Shown here: one piece after another, positions 32,479 to 44,199 of the stretch
Layout of the letters: each line of letters opens with the position of its first letter
How positions within the stretch are numbered: the stretch's first letter is position 1
Assembly (NCBI GenBank): GCA_003024175.1
Contig: MDYQ01000044.1
Location: 62,001 to 126,000, forward strand
DNA length: 64,000 nucleotides
Direction: 5' to 3'
Origin: Planoprotostelium fungivorum
Taxonomy: Eukaryota; Evosea; Variosea; Cavosteliida; Cavosteliaceae
Made by a program: the position numbers and the translations under genes
Notes under the pieces: model-generated
Database searches by the model: none
What the model was told of the DNA's origin: nothing
Seen by the model: only the letters and a program-made list of their open reading frames with translations

Positions 32479-33178
32479 TCATATCGTGAGAGGAGCTTCC
32501 TCATCTTTTTGTTGCCTCTTACGCATCAGGTAGCTCTCGATCTTCACCTCGTCAGCTTCATCCAGACAGACCATGGTATCTCACCCCATCAACGATCAAG
32601 AGAAAGCACGTCAGTCCTACACCAAGCCCTCCGGCCGATCTCTCATCGAAAGCGTTGGGTTCGTTGACGCCCACGACCAACGCGTACGATATCAGGCAGA
32701 GCGAGACCAGCACTGTCCTGACTGCCCAGTTGTTCCACATCCGAGGGAACCACAGTGAGGTAGTCTTCAGTGGTGCGATGAGGCAGAGACAGACTCCCGT
32801 CACGACGGCAAATAGGATCGTCTCCCACTGGTCAAAGTGTCTGCTGACACAGCTGAGGACCAGAGGTACGATGCTGAGGAGATTCGCGAGGACCTCTACT
32901 CCGAGGACGAACATCCTTCCCACTCGGATGGGTAGACGAGCCTGATGGGTTTGTTGGAGGTAAAAGTAGTCCATGATCTTTTGTGCGGCAGTGTCGGTCG
33001 GCAGAGCTACATACGCGTCTAACGCTGGATCTTGAGAGTTTTGCAGGGCCCAGACTTCGACATCGGTGGGAAGACGGAGAGACAAGATGGTCTCTTGCCA
33101 AGTTGCTGATTGTCCTCCCATTCTTGCGGCTCTCGATCGGCTCTTGTTATGATTGATCACCGGCGGTACATTTCCCAT
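32479..33178 (-). CDS. Four-TM membrane protein, paralogue B
   Basis: Paralogue of the gene at 27766-28456. Start taken at ATG 33176-33178 (MGNVPPVINHNKSRSRAARM), although an upstream open frame or a short intron at the 5' end is possible. It keeps RMGGQSATWQETILSLRLPT, VWALQNSQDPALDAYVALPT, four helices (MFVLGVEVLANLLSIVPLVL, TILFAVVTGVCLCLIAPL, TVLVSLCLISYALVVGV, GVGLTCFLLIVDG) and a final exon IESYLMRKRQQKDEEAPL. Identity to A is highest in the soluble N-terminal block, so that block may carry the shared function. No known family. Confidence 0.7.
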
Positions 33179-33358
33179 GGGCCAAATCTGAGAGAAAACC
33201 CGGAACTGGCACATAACATCCCACGTTTGTAGATTGAATTGAATCAATATATACTCCGAGCACAACATCAGCATGTCGGAAACCATCAAGGTGCCCACTC
33301 TCATAGAAGAAACATTGATTCGTACAGAAAATATTTGGGGATACTCTTGTTTGTTCAG

Positions 33359-33947
33359 ATGGCAGCAAGGTTTGATGTCATATCGAGCGTGCGATTGACA
33401 CCGACATAGATATCCACCGATGATCTACAAGGAAAGATCATCGCAGTCTATTTCTCTGCCCACTGGTGTGGTCCATGCAGACAGTTCACTCCTCTTCTAA
33501 TCGCCACGTACCAAAAGCTGAAAGAAGAAGGCAAGCCGTTCGAGGTGATGAATATTATCGAAATTCTCCAATCACATCTCTTGCCAGGTCGTCTTCATTT
33601 CAAATGACAAAGATCAAGCTGGCTTCAAAAGTTACTTTTCAAAGATGCCTTGGAAAGCCGTCGATTTTGCTGACGAAGAGCGTAGAGGTATGCTCCATTG
33701 CATCTGTCCGAGAAATGACAAAATCCAGATGCGATCGGTGATAAGCTTCACCTGAAGGGTCTCCCCACTCTCATTGTACTCAATTCAGAGGGAAAAGTTT
33801 TGAGTAAGAACGGACAACCTGATGTGAGTGATCGGATGGGTCGATATCGTCTCACACTGACAAAAGGTGACGAAACTGAAAGAGAAGGCGTTCGACGTGT
33901 GGTCTACAACTGAGCCGAAGGAGAAGGGAGACTGCATCGTCTCGTGA
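33359..33947 (+). CDS. Tryparedoxin/nucleoredoxin-like thiol oxidoreductase
   Basis: Five exons (33359-33388, 33410-33544, 33588-33687, 33729-33823, 33867-33947) join in phase to 146 residues. The thioredoxin fold shows STDDLQGKIIAVYFSAHWCG with the active site WCGPC, then FISNDKDQAGFKSYFSKMPW and the cis-Pro loop GLPTLIVLNSEGK. The SAHWCxPC and FKSYFxxMPW motifs are those of tryparedoxin and nucleoredoxin, disulphide reductases of the cytosol or nucleus. The first intron would be only 21 nt (33389-33409), and the ATG lies next to an AG that could be another acceptor, so the first 10 residues are less certain than the rest. Confidence 0.82.
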
Positions 33948-34255
33948 TGATGTATGTCATCCCGAGTCGTTGTGCATCATGCGCGACATTTGTATTATCG
34001 TACTGAATGAATAAATACATATATTAGTGATCGTGATTGCCATCAGTGATCATCACGCGATCGCCCTGATCGTAACGATCGTTGTGATCAGATCAGATCC
34101 TTCATCGTCCGATCAGTAACGGCGATGACGATCACGTTCCCATCTGTTTTAAAATGGAGAGAAAAACGTGACTTTCTTTTATGTCACTGCCTCCAAAAGA
34201 AGAAACAACATTCGATCACGCCAACATGCAAAGTCAGAGACGTTCATGTCTCTTC
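33948..34255. other. GATC-rich intergenic stretch
   Basis: 3' flank with AATAAA-like ATGAATAAATAC near 34006-34017 (likely polyadenylation signal of the tryparedoxin-like gene), followed by many GATC/CGATC/TGATC units to about 34130. No gene seen. Confidence 0.45.
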
Positions 34256-37100
34256 TCACGGCCTCTTGATGTCTCTGAACTTCATGATGTTGTTCGAGTG
34301 TACGTGTTCTAATCGGATGATGGCCCACACGGACCTTCTGACGATCTCGATCGATCCGTACAAGAGAGGCAGGTAGGTGGGATGAAGGTGTTGCACTGGA
34401 AGTTGAGCCTGATTCCCCATCAGTTGATATTTCAGAGTGGCGATGAATGAAATGACCCGACGGTCAGTGATGATGATGTCGCACGTGTGACATCAGAACA
34501 TCTCATTGCACACAGACATAACGAACTTGAACATGAAATGAAAATGAAAATTTTGATTGATGGAGGGTGAGAGAATCATCTCACCAGTGACCACGTCCAT
34601 GTGAATCGTCCTACTAATTCCAAGAAGAAGACGAAATAATAAACCTGTCTTTCCTTCAACTCTCCCGCGACAGAATGCACCGGTGAAGTATTTCTCTCAC
34701 TTCTGGTTTGAATAACATGTTGTCTCTCTTTAAAAACTTTTTTCCAAAGGGATTGATGCTCAGCCCCCAATCTTTCACAATGTCCCACCACAATACGTAA
34801 GCCGTAGAAATTCCGATGGAAACTAACCAGACGACTCTCAAGGCCGTCCAGCCGGGTGACCCGTCGACTTGACTTGGTCAGGGCGTTGTGGATGAAACAA
34901 TAAAATTCACCCATGAAATATGTGACAGCCAGTGCCATTTGAACTAGCATGTTGAAGACGTATTTTCCTGCGTTGGCCAGATTATTCAAATCACGTGTGA
35001 GATACAACAATCTGCATCAAATGAGATCTCGCGATGATCATCACATCGTGGAGTACATCTCATCACCTGATGCATTGCCAGAAACGAAACCAAATGGGAA
35101 CCATCACGGTGTAAGGCCCGAGAAATCGAACCCACTCCTTGCACTGTCCCTCTCCTGAAGATCGTCAATATCCAATCGACATCTCGATTCACCTTTCTCT
35201 CTCCAGTCTCCCGTGATGAAGTGACACAGGATGAATTCAATCTCTGAAAACATTTTGGGCAGTGAGCTGAGCAGATCGGCCATGAAAGAATGGACGAGGT
35301 AACATTGCGTGAAGGGAGAGCCGAAGACTCTGCAAGTGATCAGCAAGATCATCATCCGTCATCGTCATCACGATCACGATCATCGTCGCATGATCTTCAA
35401 GATGTAATGACGGAGGTGATGGTCGTGAATAAGAGAATTCTCTTCATGATGATATGGAACGACGGAGACGATCACGATCATCATGATTTCTATGATGATC
35501 TGATCGTGTGATGTTCATGACGATCATTCACCTGAGGAGCACTTTCCACAGAAACCACCTCGTAGAGTGATAGAAGAAGGGCAGAGGATTCACAAACGCC
35601 ACGACCACAAAGATGAGGAGAGAGATGGGAGCCCACTTGCTGTCCAGACGCGTGTGAAACTTTGCATCGAGGAGAAAGAGAGTCAAGCTGGTGAACGTGA
35701 GAGAATGAGAGAGGATATGTATACCTGAATAACCAAATGGACATCAGAATGCTTGCTACCTGTTAACGTATGATTCAGTATGTATTCTTGTGGTGACGAT
35801 CGTTACATCCATCATTTCATTCATTTGTGTAGTATTGTATTGTCCAGAATATGTTATTGTACATATCGATCAGCTTGAATGATCGAGAGAGTGGAATTTG
35901 GCATCAGAAAACAATCAGACATTCATCACCTTCAATAAGGGATACCAGTGAGATAAGGCAGTGGTTACGTCCAATCGCAATATGTACACGTAATTGATCT
36001 ATCCTTCCATCAATTCGAATTTTCAACGAGATGTCTCACGTTGTACCGATTGGCAGTGTAAACGACCATACCCCAACACAAGATCTGTAAGAGGATGAAG
36101 GCCGTTAACCTGCCCGCGTCATTTCATAATCGAAATTTGAATCTCACCGGTAGGCGGGAAACCACTTTAGAAAATCCTCTTCGTCAAATTCGACTGACCT
36201 CCACGCTACGGCCACGACGAGAGGAATAAATAACAATAAATTGAGGGAAAATAACCAGAGAAGAGTGGACACCGAATGCTTGTGAGAGTGACCGTACCTC
36301 TTAAAGACGGTCTCGGTGCCCTTGTCATCGGTGTTGAAGGCGAGGGAGTAGAGTCTCTGTGACTCTTGTTTGATCTCTTCACATCGTGGCATCTGGCTGC
36401 AGAACGATGTCTTCTCCAAGTCAATCACTGTTGGAAATGAGATGTACATTGTGATGGTGAAGAGGATGAAGAGATGTGCTCTCACCTTCGGGCCAGTTGG
36501 GATCGACCGGTGCGTCATGATCTGCCTCGTGATGGATCTTGATCAATTGGATGCAAGCGCCTCGATTTGATGTGGCGAACTCTCCCAACTTCTCAGCCAT
36601 TCGATGGATATCGCAGAGTCTTGTAGATAATCTCTCTTGTGGGACACCACTGTCCTCATAATGGCACTGTCGTCGACTGAGATCGAATCGATGATAGGTG
36701 AGAGAATCGTCTTCACCTGTTCGGCTTCGTGAGATGCAGTGGTCAGATCTTCTTCTAAGACACTCAAAACGAAGTTGAATCGTTCATCGACCTTGTGTAA
36801 TTCCCGATCAAGAGTTGTTATGAAACTGTCATTGGAAGAGTTATGAACAAGAGGCGTCTTGTCATTTATATTGCCCCGGTTAAGAGCTGCATTGTGTCAA
36901 ATCATCTAAAATCGATCAATTGAAATCGATCACCATCACTGTTTGAAATAGATTGGATGAGTGATTCGAAGTCGACATAGCTATCCTTCCAATTTTGGAT
37001 GATATGGTGTTGGTAATACCGCTCGAAATCTTTAAGCTGCTGCTTTTTGGATGTGGGTTCGCTGGAATAGAAAGTGTGAAACCGCATGTGACGCGATGTG
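34256..37100 (-). CDS. SPX-EXS phosphate exporter, XPR1/SYG1/PHO1-like
   Basis: Many short exons. The 5' end is unresolved (between about 37060 and 37190). The first part is an SPX domain with HHIIQNWKDSYVDFESLIQS and a helical region (TTASHEAEQVKTILSPII; VVSHKRDYLQDSAI). TM helices follow (STLLWLFSLNLLLFIPLVVA; LMSIWLFRYTYPLSFSHVH; SKWAPISLLIFVVVAFVNPL). The EXS region is diagnostic: FGSPFTQCYLVHSFMADLLS, NNLANAGKYVFNML, LWWDIVKDWGLS and the end SIEIVRRSVWAIIRLEHVHS, then NNIMKFRDIKRP. XPR1-type proteins export phosphate and are gated by inositol pyrophosphates bound to SPX, at the plasma membrane or an acidic organelle. Exon order is sound; individual borders are not all placed. Confidence 0.8.
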
Positions 37101-37425
37101 ATGGGTTTCTTGTTCGTTCGTGTCAGCGAATTGGAAAGTCCTTCACCACGTGATGCGAACTCGAGCTTACATTCTACAAATCCGGTCAACTTGAAATATC
37201 GTGAAGTGTTCGATACGAACGGACACAGCAGATAGAGCTCATTAGAGTTCTATGTAACTGTGGGGTGTCATGCAGTCTCCGGCATATCTGTGGAACGTTC
37301 AAGCCTACAAACCACCACACTCTGCATCGCATGGCTTCACAAGTCTACACTGTATAAACAAGTACGAACGCTTGATGCGTGTGATGAAATGAGATCGTAC
37401 GAAGGCATAGACATGTACAAGAGGT

Positions 37426-38739
37426 TTATCCTTCTTCATCGGTGGAGCTAGAAGACTCCGTGTCACCATCTAGAATGGGAAGAGGTTTGTAAAAAACTGT
37501 CGTCACAAACTTTGTTTTGTATCTCTGTGTCACACCTGTTCACCATCAGACATCTCGATCATCATCATCTCGTCAGAAGGTCACGTGCGTGCGAATATGG
37601 AGGTGATGAACGTGAGTCGATGACGATAGTCGATGATGTCTCACCTAAGATGATGATGTCATCATCAGGTCTCGGCAGAGAATAAAAGTGATTCAGCATG
37701 ACATGGTGAGGCAACGGCAGCAGTGAAGGATCAAACTTTGAAGGTGGTGCAGTGTTTAAAAGAGCTCGCATGAGGTGAGGTGGAAGTGATGGAGGTGATG
37801 TGCTGGTTGTAGATGAAGCATTGTTGTTCGCCGAATTGTTCCTCGATTTGGGCGGGGAGGGTAGACGGATCTGTACAGTTTTGGCGGGAATTTTTTCGTG
37901 GAAGATTCTCATCACCTCTTGACCATATGTACCGGGTGGGCTGTTTGTAGATGGACCAGATAAAATTGAATTCTCTTCACCACGCATGGACTTGATCTCG
38001 ATGATGTTGTTGACCTTTTAGAATGTCAGCAGTCTGCATCGTGTGCATCATGATGGATTATGCAAAGACATGATACCTCTCCATCTGCATCTGTGATGAC
38101 AGGCTGTCCTGGATCTGTTTGCCACTTTCCGTCGACGATGAAACGATAATAGTGGATGCCAGGAGGTAGCGATTGGATGACAGTGAAATCACCGTGTGAC
38201 TCTTGCATCGGAATACGTTCTCTCCAATTGTTGAACGTTCCTGATGAAGAACGTCAATCGATGTGAAGAGGGAGGGGACAGAGATTGAATGTGAAGATAC
38301 CTCTAAAGATGGATTGAATGGAATGGCTCACCCGAAAGATAAATCGATTGGCCACCATGCTTCCAAGAAAAGACAGTTGGTAGTTTGTTATCTTCATCAA
38401 TTCTCCCCTCCCATTCTTCGGCGCCAATCGCTCTCCTCGCTGTTAAAATTTGAGAAGATCGTCTTCGACCGCAGCACGTAGTGCCACCCTCTAAATCATC
38501 CATTCCATATCGATCTCACCTTTACTCTGGCTGGGGAAGACAGACTCTGATATCTGAATCTTCATCGGTGAAGCGAGAGGTAGAGGTCCTTTCGTTGGTG
38601 AACCGACGTAGAGGGGCGAAGGTTCTTCATCACTGCTGAATCGAGCGCCTCCGCTCCTGATGTTGACACCCCCTGAGCCATTGAGTGGCTTATTGGGAGG
38701 AGCTACCTTCTTCTCCTCCGTAGAACTTGAGATTCCCAT
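37426..38739 (-). CDS. AMPK beta subunit (glycogen-binding CBM48)
   Basis: Start ATG 38737-38739 gives MGISSST, an N-myristoylation signal as in animal AMPK beta. A disordered Ser/Pro-rich head leads to the CBM48 carbohydrate-binding module: KLPTVFSWKHGGQSIYLSG, TFNNWRERIPM, SHGDFTVIQSLPPGIHYYRF and VDGKWQTDPGQPV. After a Pro/Ser/Asn-rich insert the C-terminal alpha/gamma-binding domain reads PPSLPPHLMRALLNTAPPSK, LLPLPHHVMLNHFYS and RYKTKFVTTVFYKPLP. It scaffolds the AMPK heterotrimer, the cytosolic energy sensor. The C-terminal tail (TESSSSTDEEG) extends a little beyond the usual end. All core motifs are intact. Confidence 0.9.
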
Positions 38740-38940
38740 CTTGTATCGGATGGGAGATCGCAACAAATGTCTGTGATAAATTCGAATCAATTCATCCAAT
38801 TCATTTTATTCTACCGACAACAACATCATCACGATCGTGAGTCCGTGTCAGTCAATAAATCGATATAGAACTTATCCTTACGATCATTCTTCATTTCGTC
38901 TCTATGAAGCACGAGATTCATGAGATGAACGGTCGTTTTA

Positions 38941-41900
38941 TTATCTCTGAAGGATCCCACTGACCTTACAGTTGTTCACGTTCGTGTTGGGTGTACCGTT
39001 CTTCAAGTAACAACCGTAGTTGCAGAGATCATAAGCCCATGTGGTGCAGTCCACCTCCCTACCCATCGTCATGACGCTGATGAGAGACGCTCATCGTCAT
39101 GACTCACTCGTAGCACTTCTCCTGACATTCATTGACGTCGCCCACGGTGATGGGCATGCCGGGTAAGTCTGAACCAGATCGATCGGCCCAATCGATTGGT
39201 CCGTAGGGTCCAGTGGTGGTTCGTGTCGCCATGGCACCGCTCGATCTACAACCAACCACCGGAGAAATAGCCTCGTATTCTCCGGTCTTCAGCCAGCACC
39301 CGTGACCGCAGATATCAAACGCCCACGAAGTACACTCCGGCGTACTGTACGTATCCGTCAGTCACGTGACCGTATTACGTGTGATGACGTCATACCCATA
39401 GCATCTGGCCTGACACTCTTGTGGATGATCACACTGTATGGGCATGTTGGGCATGTCTTGTCCTCTACCGTCTGTCATTTCAAATTGTCCGTATCTTCCA
39501 TATCGAGTGGAAGTGATGAGTCCGCTCAATCTACAATTGTCATCGTGGGGTTCGCCCTGGTCCGTCTTCAGCCAGCAGTTGTCACCGCAGATGTCATAGC
39601 CCCACGAGGAGCAGTCGGTGTTGCTGATGGAGTGAGTGACGTCATAGGTCACGTGACTCACTCGAAACACTTCTTCTGACAGTCTCTGGCGTCGGTGGCG
39701 GGGACGGGCATGTTGGGCATGTTTGTACCGCGTCGATCGGACCAATCGATTGGACCGTATGGTCCGTGCGTGTCTCTGGCGGCAGTGAGGGCACCGCTCG
39801 CTCTACAACCTGCCATCGGTGATATCGCTTCGTACTCCCCGCTCTTCAGCCAGCACCCGTGACCGCAGATATCAAACGCCCACGACTTGCATTCCAGCGT
39901 ACTGTACGTATCCGTCAGTCACGTGACCCTATGATGTGTGATGACATCATACCCATAGCATCTAGCCTGACACTCTTGTGGATGATCACACTGTATGGGC
40001 ATGTTGGGCATGTCTTCTCCTCTGCCGTCTGTCATCTCGATGTCTCCGTATCTTCCATGTCTCGTTGCTGTAATGATGCCACTGACTAAGCAGTTGTCAT
40101 CCTTGTACGCTTCCGGCTGATCCGTTTTCAGCCAGCATCGATTACCACAGATGTCATAAGCCCAGGCAGAGCACTCGTTCTCACTGCGATGACGTCATCA
40201 CACGTCACACATCACGTGACTCACTCGTAGCATTTCTTCTGACACTCTTGTGCGTCTCCGGCAGTCGTCGGCATGTTGGGCATGTTGGTACCCCCTCGGT
40301 TGGCCCAGTCGATCGGTCCATACTGTCCATTCGTATTCCTCACTGCGATAGCACCACTCGCCCTGCAAGCCACTCCAGGTATAATTTCGTACGCTCCAGT
40401 TTTCAACCAGCATCCGTGACCGCAGACGTCAAAAGCCCACGTTGTGCACTCCACCGTTCTACAACGAGTCAGATACGTAATTACGTACGCACGGCGTGGG
40501 ATCACCCGTAACATTTGGCCTGACACTCTTGAATATCGTCCGCTTGTGTGGGCATGTGGGGGAGATCAGTGCCGTAGCTGTCTGTCATGTGTACGAGACC
40601 GTATCTTCCCTCTCGAGTGGCAGTNACACTGTATGGGCATGTTAGGCATGTCTTGTCCTCTGCCGTCTGTCATCTCGATGTCTCCGTATCTTCCATGTCT
40701 TGTTGCTGTGATGATGCCACTGACTAAGCAGCTGTCATCCTTGTACGCTTCCGGCTGATCCGTCTTCAGCCAGCATCGGTTACCACAGATGTCATAAGCC
40801 CAGGCAGAGCACTCGTTATCACTGTACATCACGTCATCACACGTAACACGTCACGTGACTCACTCGTAGCACTTCTTCTGACACTCTTGTGCATCATTGG
40901 CAGTCGTCGGCATGTTGGGCATGTTCGTTCCCCCTCGGTTGGCCCAATCGATCGGTCCATACTGTCCATTCGTATTCCTCACTGCGATAGCACCACTCGC
41001 CCTACAAGCCACTCCAGGTATAACTTCGTACGCTCCAGTTTTCAACCAGCATCCGCGACCGCAGACGTCAAATGCCCACGATGTACACTCCACCGTTCTA
41101 CAACGAGTCAGTTTTGTTTTCACACGGAGAGGTGATCACCCGTAGCATCTCGCCTGACAGACTTGAGCGTCGTCAGCTTGTATGGGCATGTTAGGCATGT
41201 CTTGTCCTCTGCCGTCTGTCATCTCGATGTCTCCGTATCTTCCCGATTTGGCCGATGTAATGAGACCGCTTACGCGGCAGGTGGCGTCTCGGGTGGAGGG
41301 TTGTCCTCTCTTCAGCCAGCAGTCGTTGACGCATGGATCGTGAGCCCAAGTGTCGCAATTGGGTGTACTGGTTGCGGTCAGTACGTCTCCGATGACTGAT
41401 GATGTGATCACGATCGTGATCATCATCGACCATCATCATGATCGCACCGACGATCGCGATCACAAACACCATCACGATGAAGATGAGATGGACTCACTCG
41501 TGACACAACTTCTGACACTCGAGAGGATCTCTCGCCGTGACGGGCATGTTGTCCATGTCGTTTCCAACGCGATCGGTCCATTCGATGGGTCCGTACGCAC
41601 CAGTCCAATCTCTCTGTGCCGTGATGACTCCGCTCATCTTGCAGTCCGATTCTACAACGGCAGGTACGTCGCCCTTCAGCCAGCAGCCGTCGCCGCAGTT
41701 ATCGTATCCCCACGCCACACACTGCTTGCGTCTGCGTGTCGTCAGTCTCGCAGTCTACACCGTTGTAGATGGTCACCCGAAGCATTTCGTCTGACAATCT
41801 TGAGGGCTGGTGGCGGTGGTGGGTGTCTCGTCGAGGTCCTTTCCGGGGCGGTCTCTCAGTTCGATTGGACCGAACCTGCCAAACTGTACGTACCGTACGT

Positions 41901-43795
41901 CTACGGCCACGGAGACGTAACCGTCGTGGTAGGAGATGTCGGAGCCGGATAAATTGAAACCTTCTACGTACGGAAGCGTAACTCCGACGTTGAGGGCGGT
42001 GTTGGCTGCACCCTTGGCCTGCGAAATTTCGGTGAGAATCGAGGGAAAATTCTGTGAAATTTCACACCAGGGGTAAAGCTAAGTTGAGGAGATATTGTAC
42101 GGGTTCAACATCAACCGTTCCGATGATACTGTGTACAACAGTCACCTTGGCATCCAATTTGCTCAACTGTATTGTCTCAATCATTTGAAACGGAATCTCT
42201 CGTCTCACCTGTCCGTACACTTGCCACTCTCCCAATTGTACCTGGGAATTTTCAGTGAAATTCGACGATCTACAACTCACCATGGCATCGGCCATGACTT
42301 CCATCTCAATGGTACAAGCCTCGATGTATGTCGTATCGTTCTTCACCATCACCTGACATTTTCAGAGAAAAATCCTAACCCCTCCCCCTCTCACCGCTAA
42401 CGTGGCGGGTATGTCGACGTCGACACCATTTTTCTCGGAAAATTTGACATGAGGGGGGTACCTCATCGTCAGCTCCAAATGTACTTCAGCGAGAGGAAAG
42501 ACAAGGTGAAGCTTTGGAAAAAAGGCAGCCAATAGCTCCGTACTCAATTTGAACGGGAAATGGGGAGGTAATAATTCCTGCGTGATGACGTACTTCATCA
42601 TACCTGGCACGTTGTAGATCGACTCCATCACATCACCTCACCCGCTTGCATCGCGGCGTAGGACAGAGAATTGGGTACAAAGTCGGTCAGGAAGAATCGG
42701 GCCATCCGAGGAGTTTCCGAGGGGTTCGGAATTTCCGTGTGGGGGCAAGTTTCCGCGGGGCATGTTGTGATATCGAAACGGTCATAAGAATCACCCGCAC
42801 CGTAGATGATGATACTGTCTGATGAGAATTTGGGACTCTTCACGAGGCCGATGTCAAACAGCAGGGATGACGTCAGATTCTGTCTTATGGGCATCTGATG
42901 ACGTCAGAATGTCCCACGGAGGCTCCATGAGGTCTCACGTTCATGAGGGCCGTGTCGATGGCTTTCGTGATGGAGGTTGGGAAAGCTTGCTGGACTCCAT
43001 CGACGATCTTGCCTCTCACCGTATTCTTGATCATATCAGCTACCAAGTTGTAGAGCCACCTGCATCATGTTCATCTCGATCACGGATCTCATACGGAATG
43101 ACTCACGCTCCTTTACCATCGACGTGAATGTCTAAACCTTCGATGTTGACGGTGGCGGGGATAGATTCGACTTGGAGGTGATCTTGATTCATGTAGAATT
43201 GGAGAGACAGGGCGACATCGAGAGTGACATGGATGTAAGCAGTTCCTGTACCTTGAATGTGAAAGACATGGTTCTGACGATAGTGCCAGTGAAGATTAAC
43301 TTCCACCGAGATCCTCTGGCTGATATGATTCAGGAAATGATAACAGATGTGCGAATCACATGTTCACTTCGACGCCAGAATCTTCCTTGATCTTGACGGA
43401 AGAAGGACCGAAACGAACGCTCTGAATTTGAACACCATGGACCTGATGGGTGTGAATCGTGGAAGATGGATGGATCGATTACCTCGTAATAAGTGCTACC
43501 CAACACAGGAACTGAAGTGTCACCACTCACATCGGGTATCTGGATCGATCCGACTTTCTAATTGGACGGTTACATTTACAAATCATCTCGATGTCTCTGA
43601 CATCACCTGTTCTAATATAGCCATTCCGACCTCTTTGAAATAGTCCAATCCCTTCTGATGGATCTCTCCAATGAAACCGGGCACTCGAGGTGCATCGATA
43701 AGAGGACGTATCGGCTCATGACTGAAACAAGTCGTACGCGACTCACTCAGCCGACAGATCACGAGCAAGAAGAAGACGGTGAAGAACCTCTTCAT
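38941..43795 (-). CDS. Secreted BPI/LBP-fold protein with C-terminal PAN/apple-like repeat array
   Basis: Start ATG 43793-43795 with signal peptide KRFFTVFFLLVICRLSES. The BPI fold begins PGFIGEIHQKGLDYFKEVGM and IPDVSGDTSVPVLGSTYYEV, and ends near 41960 with TLPYVEGFNLSGSDISYHDG, in line with LBP/BPI/CETP lipid-binding proteins. From about 41900 to 38941 follow roughly ten units of about 75 residues, each with five or six Cys: MPNMP-x-CQ-x2-C, then C-x2-W-x-x-D-x-C-x3-CWLK and a CxxSG closing motif, which is the PAN/apple pattern. Two unit types alternate, one with YGPIDWANRGGTNMPNMP and one with RYGDIEMTDGRGQDMPNMPI. Exon-intron units are repeated together. BPI proteins bind bacterial lipids; PAN modules bind protein or sugar. 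An N at 40625 interrupts the array. Confidence 0.8.
40625..40625. other. Assembly N inside the PAN-like array
   Basis: The single N joins the first half of one RYGDIEMTD-type unit to the second half of another similar unit (RYGLVHMTDSYG). The alternation of unit types is broken here, so sequence of at least one unit is probably missing. Confidence 0.8.
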
Positions 43796-44199
43796 CCGGA
43801 TGGTAGCCTCAAGAATAACACAACTGACACGCATTCTTCCGCCTCCTTTCTCGCCACCCACCTTAAGCCACCGTCACCATCTCGTTACCGTTGTCTTCTC
43901 GTTCGATCACGAAAGCTTTTCCATATCAGGTATACTTCTATACGCCGTCAATCCCTATGATGATGGTGGTCATCTGAACGAAACTAATACAGTATACTAT
44001 GAATGTATCACTTCGAAACCGAAGACGATGAGTCAACAGGTTCTCGCAACACAAGGGAAGAGCTTTGTGCAAAAGTGGCCTGTGGAAAACTCATCTCTCC
44101 AAGCACAAAAAGACGATCACGAGATGACAAAATAAAAGAGAATAAAATCGTTTTCCTTGACGTCCGAGTCTCTCTCTCGGCGTAAAGAACACCTCTACA
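43796..44199. other. Intergenic stretch between BPI-PAN and BUB3 genes
   Basis: Upstream flank of the BPI-PAN gene and 3' flank of BUB3. Plus-strand frames here (to 44135) lack coding character. An in-frame ATG for the BPI gene at about 43834 would lengthen it by 13 residues. Confidence 0.4.

Noticed and set aside
37870-37890. TTTTGGCGGGAATTTT as another E2F site
   Set aside because: It codes for conserved-frame residues of the AMPK beta exon (KIPAKT), so it is more simply explained as coding sequence.
43779-44135. 118-residue plus-strand frame
   Set aside because: Overlaps the BPI start antisense; composition not coding-like and no family likeness.
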